DNA from: Persicaria tinctoria
Taxonomy: Eukaryota > Streptophyta > Magnoliopsida > Caryophyllales > Polygonaceae
Length of the DNA: 64,000 nucleotides
Direction of reading: 5' to 3'
Assembly: GCA_037127255.1 (NCBI GenBank)
Contig: JBANSL010000010.1
Coordinates: 32,361,120-32,425,119 of the forward strand
Under the pieces are notes generated by a model. The model was not told where the DNA came from and searched no databases. It was given only the letters and a program-made list of their open reading frames with translations. Numbering within the stretch: the first letter of the stretch is position 1; each line of letters opens with the position of its first letter. Made by a program: the position numbers and the translations under genes. This document shows, in pieces, positions 32,750 through 44,200 of this stretch.

Positions 32750-33985
32750 TTGAAAGGAATATTGATCGAGTTCCCCAACAGTCCTAGCCATGTCTGATTT
32801 CTCTTCACCTTTAATTTATCATAGAAACTAATGCTTGTGACTCAGGTGTGGAAGACGTTTTGATGCAAAAGGGACAACCCATTGCCTTCATCAGTCAAGC
32901 TCTCCACGATAGACATTTTTTGCTTGCTACATATGAGAATGAACTTTAAGCTATACTCCTAGCAGTTGATAAATGGAGACATTATCTAGAAGGCCGTAAG
33001 TTCACAATCAAAACAGACCATCAGCCTTTGAAACATTTACTTGATCAACGATTGTCCACTCAAGTTCAACACAAAGCCGTGAGAAAGCTATTGGGGTTGA
33101 ACTATGACAATGCTTATAAGAAGGGTGTTAAGAATAAGGTCACAGATGCGTTATCTAGGGTGTTTGAGCAGGATGAATGTGCTGCCTTAATCGTGTTGCA
33201 GCCAACCTGGGCCACTGAGGTATTAGATACCTACTTTGGTGATAAGGTGGTTCAAGAAGTGTTGCTCCAAGCTAAGTCAGCAAACCCAGGCCCTTTTACA
33301 GTGATGTAAGGGCTGGTAAGGTACAAAGGGAGGCTGCTCATTGGGAACAATTTTGAGTTGAGAGGTAAGCTTTTAAAAGCACTCCATGAAGAACCTGTAG
33401 GGGGGCACTCAGAGATTCATGCTACATACCAACGGGAAAAGCCTTTTCTATTGGAAATGAATGAAAGGAGATGTTACATCAATTGTTAAGGAATGTGATT
33501 TGCCAAAGAAGTAAATCAAAGAATGTGGCCACTCCAGGCTTGCTCCAACCATTGCCTATCCCTGACCGTGCGTGGATCCATATTAGTATGGATTTTGTGG
33601 AGGGACTACCTCGCTCACAGGGCAAGGAAACCATTTTGGTGATTGTTGATAGGCTCACAAAATACTCCCACTTCCTATCCTTGTCTCAATCTTTCACAAC
33701 AGCTAATGTGGCCTCTTTGTTTATGGAGAACATCTACAAACTTCATGGGATACCTACTAGTATAGTATCTGACAGGGACAAGGTGTTTGTGAGTCAATTC
33801 TGGAAGCACTTATTCATATCATTGCACACAAGCCTAGACATGAGCACCACCTACCATCCTCAATCTGATGGGCAAACATAACGTGTAAACCGTTGCCTAG
33901 AGACATATTTGAGGTCCATGACTTCCAGTAATCCGAAGAAGTGGTCACAATGGCTGTTTCTAGTGGAACGGTAAATAACCTGGGC
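32750..33985 (+). pseudogene. Ty3/gypsy pol fragment: RNase H and integrase
   Basis: The end of gypsy reverse transcriptase/RNase H and most of integrase. RNase H: ETNACDSGVEDVLMQKGQPIA and TYENEL, then LEGRKFTIKTDHQPLKHLL and VTDALSR. The integrase zinc-binding region is near 33390-33500 (LHEEPVGGHSEIHATYQR, then a frame break). The catalytic core has WIHISMDFVEGLP (first Asp) and SIVSDRDKVF (second Asp), then YHPQSDGQT. The next codon, exactly 35 residues after the second Asp, should be the catalytic Glu but is TAA. Other stops lie at 32948 and 33306. The fragment is cut at about 33985 by an unrelated palindromic insert. Confidence 0.9.
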
Positions 33986-34566
33986 TCCTGTTCGGTGGGA
34001 TCTTACGATTCTACGACCATGGGATCTTACGATTCTACGATCCAAAGTGGCCCAATCAATCTGGATCGCACATACAGAGTCTGATGCAGCAGGATCGCAG
34101 CAAGATCGTATAGAATCGTAGCAGGATTGTACAGGATCGTAGGATCGGGAATAGAATCTAGATCCTACAGCATGAACTAATATGTTTATTTTTTAAATAT
34201 TTTTTTTGGTAATTTGATTTTTTAAATAATTTGAATTAATATGTTGATTGATATAGTTATATTGATTATTTAAAATAATGTTTTGATTCACTCTCTATTT
34301 AGGGATATAAAAAATCTAGAATTATGACTCACCGCTCGAATTTTTTGGGTTGTTATATACACATGTGTGGATTTTTCATATATGGATAGACAAATAAAGT
34401 GGTTAATAGCTATTGAGCATTGATTTAACTTTACATATAAGTGATATGCAATATTTTGTAATTAGTTTATCAAAAAATTCAAACACGCAGTAGGATCTTA
34501 CGATCCTATGATCCGATTCTACTGCACCCCCATCGATCCGATCTAAAATCTCGATCCTAACAACAT
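33986..34566. mobile_element. GATC-rich palindromic insertion (MITE-like, unclassified)
   Basis: About 580 bp separating the gypsy fragment from a LINE. Both ends are packed with short palindromic words such as gatcttacgattctacgatc and gatcgtaggatcg, in both orientations. The middle, 34165-34480, is AT-rich. This is the make-up of a foldback or MITE, but I could not define clean terminal repeats or a target duplication because each flank is a different broken element. Confidence 0.4.
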
Positions 34567-37500
34567 TGGCGGCAAAGCCACCCACCCACTCCGCTTTGGC
34601 ATCTCGTATCACTCCACCTGTCGTAGCTCTCGCATCATTCCTCACAGCTCCGTCAGAATTCACCTTGACCGAATCGGTCGGGGGTGCATCCCATCTGCAG
34701 CTTTTCTCCTTCTTCTTAACAGGTTTGCTTTCGACCCTTTTCTCCTTCATTGCCGTGGAGTACTCTGCCACCACCTCCTCGCAGTATTCCAGGGAGAGTT
34801 TTTCTTCCCTTTTCCCTTGGAATACAAGTTCGTTTCTCCTCTTCCATAAGCTCCAAAGCGCCAGAGCAAAGACCGCGTTCCAGTTGTTCCCCGAACTCAG
34901 CTTCTCTTTGGATAGAATGTTAGCCCTTAGCCATGGTGCGAAGGGGCCGCTCCAGTCCTGCTTCACCCTTCCAGTACCTATCACCTGTATCCAAAATACT
35001 TTAGCAGTACCACAGTCCCTAAAGAGGTGCTCAAGCGACTCATCTAACTTGTTACAAATAGGGCATAGGGAAGAATTGCTCATACCACGTCTTACCCGTT
35101 CTGAGTTACTGAGGACCCCTCCTTTGCTCGCGATCCATATGAAGGTCCTGGCTCGCTCCAAGATTTGGATCTTCCACAAGGACATGTAGAAATCCGCATC
35201 GACGCCTTGCCAGTTGCTCCACCCATTGATAGCATCACACCCGGATTTAATGGAATACTCGCCGTCACTCGCCAACTTCCAGCTAGGAAAGTCGTCTCCC
35301 TCCCCGCACGTAAGAGCCGCTATTCTTAGGAGCGTCCCCGTCGAGAGGAGGTTGCCAAACTTCTCCCATTGCCAGCCCCTGTCAACATCCCACATGTCTG
35401 CAACACACCATTTGGGGTGGTTTCCTGTCTGGACCGAAGCCGAAGCACTCAGGGGTTCCTGATCCACCCAGCAATCATCCCAAAAGTCTATACTCTCTCC
35501 ATTTCGCAGATTCTATTTCAGACCCGGTTTAATCACCCTACCAAGACCATCCCTTATCCCTTTCCAAACATGGGATACATTCGGGGAAGCGGCTAAGGCT
35601 TTACCCACATACTTACCACACAAGACCTTTCTCCAAAGGCCGTTATCCTCCATTAAGAACTTCCAACTCAACTTATCCACCAGAGCTTGGTTAGTAGTCT
35701 TCAGATCATTAATCCCTAAACCACCCAAGGCTTTCGGTTTCACAATCTCCTCCCAAGCCACCTTGTGCATCTTTCGCTTCCCTTCCGAAGAACCCCATAG
35801 GAAACCTCTAATAATTTTCTCAATTTTCTTGCAAGTCCCCACCGGGAGGATCAGAGTCGTCAATTCGTCATGCAGTATCTCGGTAAAGACTCAAGGACAG
35901 TCTTTGCGAGTGTAACCCTCCCGGCGAAACTAATAAGTCTCTCTTTCCACCCAGATAGCTTCGCAAAGAACTTATCGATTATGAAATCGAATTGACTCCC
36001 GCTAACTCTTTTGTGCAGGATAGGTGTACCCAGGTAGAGCCCGAGATCGACAGTCTGCTGCACACCACAAACCCTGCTGATGTTGTTAGCAAGATCCTTG
36101 CTCACGTTGCCCGAAACCGCAAATTTTGATTTCTGAAGACTAATCTTTTGCCCCGAAGCCTCACAAAATCTTTCCAAACAGTCCTTGATCACCTTTGCTT
36201 GCCGAGATGATGCCTCCGCGAAAAGGATGATGTCATCGACGAAAAACAAATGTGAGATTTTCGGACCATTCCTAGAGACTTTGACTGGCTTCCATTCACC
36301 GTTGCAAACCATGGCGTCTATCGTATGAGATAACCTCTCCAGACACAGTATAAATAAGTATGGTGCGATTGGGTCCCTTTGCTGGATTCCTTTGGAGGGG
36401 GGAAATTGTCTCGTAACTTCTCCGTTCCATAAGAGTTTCATCCTAGGGGATCTAATACAAACCATGATCCAATGGATCCACTTCTCCGGGAAATTTGCCC
36501 ACTTTAGATTATCTTCAATGAAATCCTAGTTCAGACGGTCGTACGCCTTCTCGAGGTCCAATTTCATACACAACCATCCCTTTTTCCCTTTCTTCCTCCT
36601 CATGGAATGAATGACTTCTTGGGCCACCACAACGTTGTCGGAGATCAGCCTTCCCGGGAGGAAGCTACCTTGGGTCGGACCCACAAGCTTCACTAAAATC
36701 GGATGTAATCTCCCAGTAAGCAACTTAGTGATGGCTTTGTAACAGATGTTGCAAAGACTGATACCCCGAAACTGATTAATCCTTTCCGGTTTCCCCACCT
36801 TCGGAATGAGAGTTATAAGGGTGTCATTCACCCCACAAGAAGATTACCTGTCCGGAAAAATTCGCTCACCATCTCTATCGTTTCTGGACCAACCGTATCC
36901 CAACACCTCTGGAAGAATAAGGGTTGGAAACCATCTAAGCACGGGGCTTTGTAGGCGCCCATCTTCTTGAACGCATCCCATATGTCATCATTCGAAAACC
37001 GTCGGCTAGCAGCTTCCCATTGAGAGGCTTCAATCGACGGGAAATTCGCTAGCACACCCCTGACCCCATTACTCGGTGTCTGATCCGTGTAGAGGTCATC
37101 AAAGAACGAAACCGCTAGATTTTCTAATTCAGATTTCTCCTCCACCCACCTGTTGTCAGTATTAAAGAGGCCCTCAACTCTATTGTGTTTCCTCTTGATA
37201 ATAGTAGAAGCGTGGAAGAATTTGGAGTTTCTATCTCCTAGCGCAAGCCAGGACACTCTCGATTTCTGCATCCACAGGATCTCCTCTTGCTACAACGTCA
37301 CATCCAGTTTCTCCTTGATTCTCACCTCCTGGTTAGCGGCAACCGGGGAAATCGGACCCTTACTCATTTTTTTCTGGATAGCATCAAGAGCCCCCATCAA
37401 GAGCTTCTTCCTAGCGAAGATATTCCCAAAGATCTCTTTATTCCATTTAATTAAATCCTCCTTCAACACTTCCAGAGAAGCTCCCACCGATTCACCTTTT

Positions 37501-38295
37501 CTCTACTTAGTCACCACAAACTCATGAAATTTGGGGTGCGTAAGCCACGCTGCCTCAAATCTAAAGGGTCTCCTTTCCCTCTTTTTCTTAATCTTTGGAT
37601 CAAGTTCTAAGAACAAAGGGTTATGATCAGATGAGTATCTCGGTAAGTGTTTGACTCTCGCTTCAGGCCAACTGAGTCTTCTAGACAGATTCGTAAGGAC
37701 CTGGTCAAGTCGTTTGAACACAGTTCTACCACCCATGATAATTTTGCTCCAAGTAAAATCCTGACCGGTATACCCGAGATCAATAAGATCTCCTTGGTCA
37801 ATGATCTTCTTGAAATTACCAGCGTCGTGATGTATAGCTCCATTTCCATCCGACGTCTCCTCTTTATCCACAATACAGTTGAAGTCGCCTCCTATAAAAA
37901 CATCCCCCTCAATACTTTTAATAGTAGTATCAAGATCCTCCCAGAAGGGGACACGCCGGGACATAGAAGACGGACCATAGACAGCAATCAAGTCCCCTTT
38001 CGCCTTATCCTTAGACCAGGTGGCATGGATGAAGTTTAGATTAGCCAGCACGATACTAATGTTACAGATGTTCTCGTTCCATAAGAGCCAAATGCCGCCA
38101 GCAAAACCACACGCTTCAACTCTCTCGAATCTATCAAATTTCAATTTCCTGCAGATCTTGTCGGCCACTTGCCCAGATATCCGAGTCTCGCAAAGAGCAA
38201 GCACGTCAACATCACAATGGTTGCAAATGTACTTAATAGCTCTCTGAAAGGACTTCTTTCCTGCACCGAAATAGTTCCAGAATAAAAAAATTCAT
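34567..38295 (-). pseudogene. LINE ORF2 relic (endonuclease, RT, partial RNase H)
   Basis: Second L1-type ORF2. It starts at ATG 38295, where a T7 run (one too many) already shifts the frame. Endonuclease: LALCETRISG, VFIGGDFNCI, SSDHNPL. The connector reads VSWLALGDRNSKFFHAS. RT: APCLDGFQPLFFQ, QFRGISLCNICYK, LDLEKAYD, a degraded GIQQRDPIAPYLF and FFVDDIILF. Zinc-binding part: CPICNKLDESLEHLFRDC. The RNase H start is DSVKVNSDGAVRND, truncated after VGGFAANV at the palindromic insert. Breaks occur near 37500, 37280, 36830, 36500 and 35860, plus one at 35467-35513. The enzyme is dead, and its 3' end and poly-A tail are missing. Confidence 0.9.
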
Positions 38296-38352
38296 ATTGA
38301 GTAAAACAATGGGGGGGGGTAATAGAGCAAACGTAAGCAATACACAACAGAA

Positions 38353-40377
38353 TTAAAAAGTAAAGGGTAGGGAATTTAGGCCGATTTCTGTCCATGAGTC
38401 CACCCATTCGATTTCATATCCCCATTCGAGATTGGCGGCCTTCCATCCTGTTCCCCCTCCTTGCTCCAAAACCTCCTTTGGATTCCCCCGAAAGTTCTTT
38501 CGCTTTCGTTGGTCACGACCATTCGATCGCTTCTCTTTCTTGTTCCCAGGTCTTGACCGCTTCGGCAATCATGGCCGCCCCCTGAGTCTCTTCCTGATTC
38601 GTTTTCTTCTTCGGGCCTTTGAAGGATATTTTATTCTTAACCCCTACAACTAACCCCGAATGAGACCCCGGAGGCGCGGACTTCTCAATACCATTCTTCT
38701 TCTTCTTGTTTTTTCCACTCTTTTGGGCCTGGCCCATTTCAGATTGGTTAGTAGTACTGGGCTCAGAGCAACTGGGCACAAACTGAGTAGTAGCAGATTG
38801 GATATTATCTCTAACTTCCATATCAGAGGCGATATCCTCCTTTCTAGAATAATCCACCTCGGGATCAATAGTAGCCCCATTCTCTCTGTCCCTAGTTTTT
38901 TCTTTACCATCACCATCATTGCTTCCCCCCTCTGTGGGTTTCTTTCCCCGATGTTCATTAATATTAATCTTTTTCCGAGGCTGATTTTTCCCGAGCTTTT
39001 TCTCAACGGTCTTCTGGTTGGCGTCGGACCCTGCCCTTTCTCTCTCCTTACCTTTCGTCGGCTCTGGCGACTCCCCACCAACGTTCTCACTAGCAGCCTT
39101 CTTCTTCTTTGCTAATTTTGCTTTCCTTGATGATTCTCCGTTCCACTTTTTCTGGTCCCGGTGCCCCCCTACGGCCGTCTCTTCATACCCTGCCCTGTTA
39201 CCACCACTGCTCTAGTTTCTGTTTTTTGGCCTCTTTTTCCGTTTCACCTCCATCCATCCTCCATGTTCTCCTTCGGTCTTACTGGGTTTCTGATTGTTTC
39301 CCTCCCTCTCCTTCTCCCTTTGTTGCTCTAGATCTTCGTTCTTTTCTTCCTCTTTCGTATCCTCCTGTTCCGTTTTCTTTTCATCAAACGGGCAATTCGC
39401 TTTCATATGGCCAACTCTACCACATTCGAAACATATGGAAGGAATACCTTCGTATTCGACCAGGTATCTATGCCCATTAATCCATATAGTCCCCTTCAAA
39501 GGTTCTTCAAGGTCAACCTCGACACAGATCCTAGCAAATCGTATGCGCCCAGTAAACGTGGTTCTATTGTCGACTCTAATAGGGACTCCCAATCCTGCCG
39601 CAGCCTGAAGAAGCACATCTTCCTGGTATAGATGGAGGGGGAGGTCGATTATCCTAACCCAGGACGGGGCCGTTTTGATGGGATCTCTAGGTCTAAATTC
39701 CGACGACCAAGCTTGAATGATCAGGCATCTCCCAAACACCGTCCACGGGCCCCCTGTCAGTATATCCATGCAGTTTTCCAAGGAGTCGAGGCGCACAAGG
39801 AAGTTCCCGTATGAAGATCGACAACTTGCATCTTCCCAAATCTACTCCAAAGCTCACGGATCTTTCTCTCCATAATAGGGAATGGGTGGGGACTTCCGAG
39901 ACGCTTGACAACCAACGAAAATTTCCAAACGCTAGCGAGCGCATCGATGACTTCATCTGCAATATGGACCTCTAGGTCTCCTCTCTTCCCGGCAGGAAAG
40001 GAGACGGTGACTTTTCCCTTCAGAAATTCCTTACATATGGTAGTCTTCTGCTGCGCTACTCCTCCCCCCACAACAGTATCTTTCCAGGACTTCGTGGGTT
40101 CCGGCGTAGCCATAGGAGTCGCAAAAAAAGGGGGATGCCCAGGCGGAGGGTCCGTCTTCATCCCATTGTTGCTCTGTTGCTCCTTCTCCAGGGTTTTACT
40201 AGGGCGGTCTTGCCCAGGGGACGGGTCTGACTTCATGCTAGTATTTCTCTTTTGTTCCTCCTCCACAACTTCTTCCATTTGCATTGCCTCTGGCAGCCCA
40301 TCAGGCGGCCTCGGGGGCGAATCTCCGGGCGGAGTCGGAGTGGTGTGCGGTGTCTGGTTTTCCTCAGAGGCAACCAT
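38353..40377 (-). pseudogene. LINE ORF1 relic (DUF4283-like, CCHC zinc knuckle)
   Basis: RNA-binding ORF1 of the second LINE, starting at ATG 40377 (MVASEENQTPHTTPTPP). A Pro/Glu-rich N-terminus leads to KGKVTVSFPAGKRGDLEVHI and LVVKRLGSP. A frameshift near 39800 joins it to RLDSLENCMDILTGGPWTV and WVRIIDLPLHLY, the DUF4283-type fold. The CCHC knuckle CFECGRVGHMKANC lies near 39400. A charged Glu/Lys tail follows and further frame changes run to about 38513. It is a typical plant L1 ORF1, which makes the very different 5' frame of the 3.5 kb LINE stand out by contrast. Confidence 0.88.
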
Positions 40378-40383
40378 ACTCAA

Positions 40384-40720
40384 AAAATCAAAAAAGGGTT
40401 ATTGAAAAAAATATTGTAATGAATATGAAAACATGAGTTCTTGCTTAACACCACACCGTGACTTTTCCTAGAAATTAGAGTAACACAACTTATTGTATTG
40501 TTGACATCAAACGGGACAATCACTCGTAAAGTTGTGCAAATTTATATGCAAACGTTAAACGAATCCTCAAAAGTTAAGACCAATTATTTGGGTGCAATTC
40601 ATAGTGGTTTCAAAAAAATAAAAATAAAAATGGTGCACAAAAGCCCTAGGCCTCAAGAAGAGGCACCAAAGAAGAAGAAAAACGTATAAAATTTTCAAAA
40701 ATTTGAAAATGGGACCCGCC
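40384..40720. other. Upstream region of the copper ATPase gene
   Basis: About 340 bp between the start of the LINE relic and the TATA box. It is AT-rich and holds no ORF of note. It is probably part LINE 5' leader and part host promoter. Confidence 0.5.
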
Positions 40721-40729
40721 GCCTTCCAC

Positions 40730-40738
40730 TATATAAAT
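40730..40738 (+). promoter_or_regulatory. TATA box of HMA5-like gene
   Basis: tatataaat lies in a C/T-rich setting about 510 bp before the start codon. A likely 5'-UTR intron follows, with donor cag|gtaaaa at 40983 and acceptor tttag at 41233, seven bases before the ATG. The transcription start is inferred near 40765. Confidence 0.6.
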
Positions 40739-41240
40739 CTCTCTCCACTTCAATTTCCCCACCTCTTTGCGTTCTGTGAGGTCTGCCAGCATCTTCTGGT
40801 CTTTTCCTACACATCGACAGAGCAACAATAGCCCTATCCCTTCGAATAAAGCGAAACCCTAAAACGTCTCGTCTCCCCCGTGGTCCTGTTCCACTCACTT
40901 CAAATCCTCATAATTCACCGCTTTCCACGAAACCCTAGCTTTCTCGCCATAAAGATTCCGCATTCAGACCAGCAAAAATCAGGTAAAAAGGTCCACCTTC
41001 TTTTACACCAATATACGTGCTTTGCTGAATGGGCGTGGTTTCATTTCGTGCTCGATCGTACTCTTTTTGTGGTTAATTATTTGCTCTTCTTCAGTGCTTT
41101 CGTTGTTGAATTCCAGGTGTATTTGTTTGCTTTGCGTCATCGTCGCTCTTTTAATAGTTTTATTGTTGTTAATTGCTGGTACGAGTAGTATAAGGTCGTC
41201 AATCGGTGATGCTCTGATGTCTCCGGTGTTTAGGTGAATA

Positions 41241-44200
41241 ATGGAGGCTAATAATAGGGATGATTTGAAGCTACCTCTGTTGAAATCGCCTGAAAGCAAT
41301 GGTGGATTGAATCACCTGAATAGCGAGGGAAGCCGAGAGGTGAAGTTCAAAATCAAAGGCATTACGTGTGCATCTTGTTCATCGTCAATAGAATCTGTTT
41401 TGGGACAGCTCGATGGAATCAAAAGTGTCATGATTTCGCCACTTGAAGGCCACACTGTTGTCAAATATACACCAGATCTCCTCTCTGTAAGTTACCTCAT
41501 CAAGTAGTTTGTACTGTAAAATGGTGTATCAGTTGCTCTTTTACTGCTAGATTTGAAGTGCTGTAGCACTATTTTTGAATTGAAGTTTGTTCTGCTATAC
41601 ATGACTCCATTCACTGCATTATCTAATATTTTACATTTTTCTAGGTTCTGTGGGATGATTTTAAATTGTTACTTCTTATAATGATTAGTGGCTTCTAGTT
41701 AACGCTTGTTACTCTATTTTCACAACAAAAAAGTTTCCTTGTTTCACAATCGTTAGTATTTTGGTGGTTGTAGGCTAAAACAATCAAAGAAACAATAGAA
41801 AATGCGGGGTTTGAAGTTGATGGGTTTCCAGAACAAGAAATAGCAGTATGCCGTCTTAGGATAAAAGGAATGGCTTGCACTAGCTGCTCAGAGTCGGTTG
41901 AGCAAGCTCTTGCAGCTGTTAATGGAGTGAAAACAGTAGCCGTAGGGCTAGCCCTCGAAGAAGCCAAAGTCCATTTTGACCCGAACATCACTAGTGTTAA
42001 CCAAATCATGAAGACAGTTGAGGCAGCTGGTTTTGGATCAGATCTTATAAGCTCAGGAGATGATGCTAACAAAGTTCATCTGGAAATTGAAGGAATTCGA
42101 AATCCAGATGATGTTACCATCATCCAGTCTGCTCTTGAATCAGCTGTGGGAGTGAATCATGTTGAAATAGACATGGAGAATAAGGTTACTATTAACTATG
42201 ATCAGGATGTTACTGGTCCAAGGTCTCTTATACAGTGTGTCAAGAATGCCGCCAGTGGCTCAAGCTCCTACGATGCTAAGCTGTATATTCCTCCTAGACG
42301 AGCCGAGACAGAAAGACAGAGTGAAATCGAAATGTATAGGAACCAGTTCTTACGGAGTTGCCTTTTCTCTGTTCCTGTAGTTCTCTTCTCCATGGTACTT
42401 CCCATGTTTCCTCCTTATGGGAACTGGTTAGAGTACAAGATTCACAAAATGCTCTCTGTTGGGATTGTTTTAAGATGGGCCTTTTGCACACCAGTGCAAT
42501 TCATCATTGGAAAAAGGTATTAAGTCATAATTAACTTCCTTAGTTCCTTATTTATCTTTATGGCTAAGGACAAACACTGTTTTGTCTGTTACATCTCTGA
42601 TCATTGAATACAATTTATACATGCTCCTTTCAGATTTTATGTTGGTGCATATCATGCGTTGAGACGAAAATCTGCTAATATGGATGTTCTCGTTGCACTG
42701 GGCACTAATGCTGCATACTTCTACTCTCTGTATATAGTGATAAAAGCCTCGACTTCTGATAAATTTGAAGGGCAAGATTTCTTTGAGACCAGTGCTATGC
42801 TAGTTTCTTTTATCATCCTGGGGAAATATCTGGAGGTTATGGCTAAAGGGAAGACATCAGATGCTCTAGAAAAATTGATGGCTCTCACACCTGAGACAGC
42901 TGTCCTGGTGGTACTTGATGTTGATGGAAATGTTGTCTCTGAGATGGAAATAAGCACTCAGCTGATCCAGCGAAATGATATGCTAAAGATTGTTCCCGGT
43001 GAAAAGATTCCTGTTGATGGGATTGTTATTAGTGGCCAAAGCCATGTAAATGAAAGTATGATCACCGGAGAAGCAATACCAGTTGCTAAAAGACCTGATG
43101 ACAAGGTGATTGCTGATCATCATTGATTTCAGTAGCTTGTCTCCATTCAAAATTGTATTTTTTTTTTTGCCTTGCTAACTGCTATATATGCTTGCTAAAA
43201 TGTCGTAAGCAGGTTATAGGTGGAACTGTCAACGAAAATGGATGTATCCTTATAAAGGCCACCCATGTTGGATCTGAGACAGCACTTTCTCAAATTGTTC
43301 AACTAGTGGAAGCTGCTCAGCTTTCCAGAGCACCAGTTCAGAAATTGGCTGATCAGATATCTAGGTTTTTCGTTCCAATGGTAAATCAGTCATTCTTTAC
43401 CTTATCTTGGTCTTGTTTGTTTTATGGAGTATTACCTTTTCCATAGGTGGATTTTTGTTAATTCTAGTGTTGGATTATGCATTAATGTTCTATGTTAGGT
43501 AGTTTCACTGCAAAATGTACGATTGAGCCTACAAGGACTCATTTTCTGTGTATGGGAACTTGAAATAAGGGGCTTTCAAATACAATAATCAACTGAAACC
43601 TGAATGTTGCATAATCCAACACTGGAATTGATGGCATGTCTAGTGTACTCATGATAGCCATTTGAATTGTGATATTTCCCTCTCAGGTTGTTGCAGCATC
43701 AGTCATCACTTGGCTAGCATGGTTTATTGCCGGTGAAGCTGATCTTTACTCAGAGTACTGGATACCAAAAGCCATGGACAAATTTGAACTTGCTTTACAG
43801 TTTGGTATCTCTGTCCTGGTAGTTGCATGTCCCTGTGCACTAGGACTTGCAACCCCTACAGCAGTCATGGTTGCCACTGGCATGGGTGCTTCACTTGGCG
43901 TGCTAATCAAAGGTGGAAATGCACTTCAAAGAGCTCACAAGGTAGGTGTATCAACACCTGAGGGAAAGAAGCATGAGCAACTAGTGCAAAGAAAAAAGTA
44001 TGAGAAAAAGAGAAGGATAAATGGTGTTTGGATCTTGAAATTCATGTTTGTTCTCTGCAGGTTAAAGCAATTGTATTTGACAAGACAGGAACTCTCACAT
44101 TTGGAAAACCAACAGTGGTTAGTGCAGTGCTCTTTTCTGGATTCTCAATGGCGGAGTTATGCGATATGACTGTTGCCATAGAGGTGAGGTGTTCGGATTC

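Noticed and set aside
34566..35189. 207-codon plus-strand frame opposite the LINE RNase H region
   Set aside because: The minus strand carries clear RT-associated zinc-binding and RNase H motifs over the same bases, so this is a shadow.
38660..39608. Plus-strand frames of 100-150 codons over the LINE ORF1
   Set aside because: They are shadows of the Lys/Glu-rich ORF1 read in reverse, giving Phe/Leu/Ser-rich nonsense.
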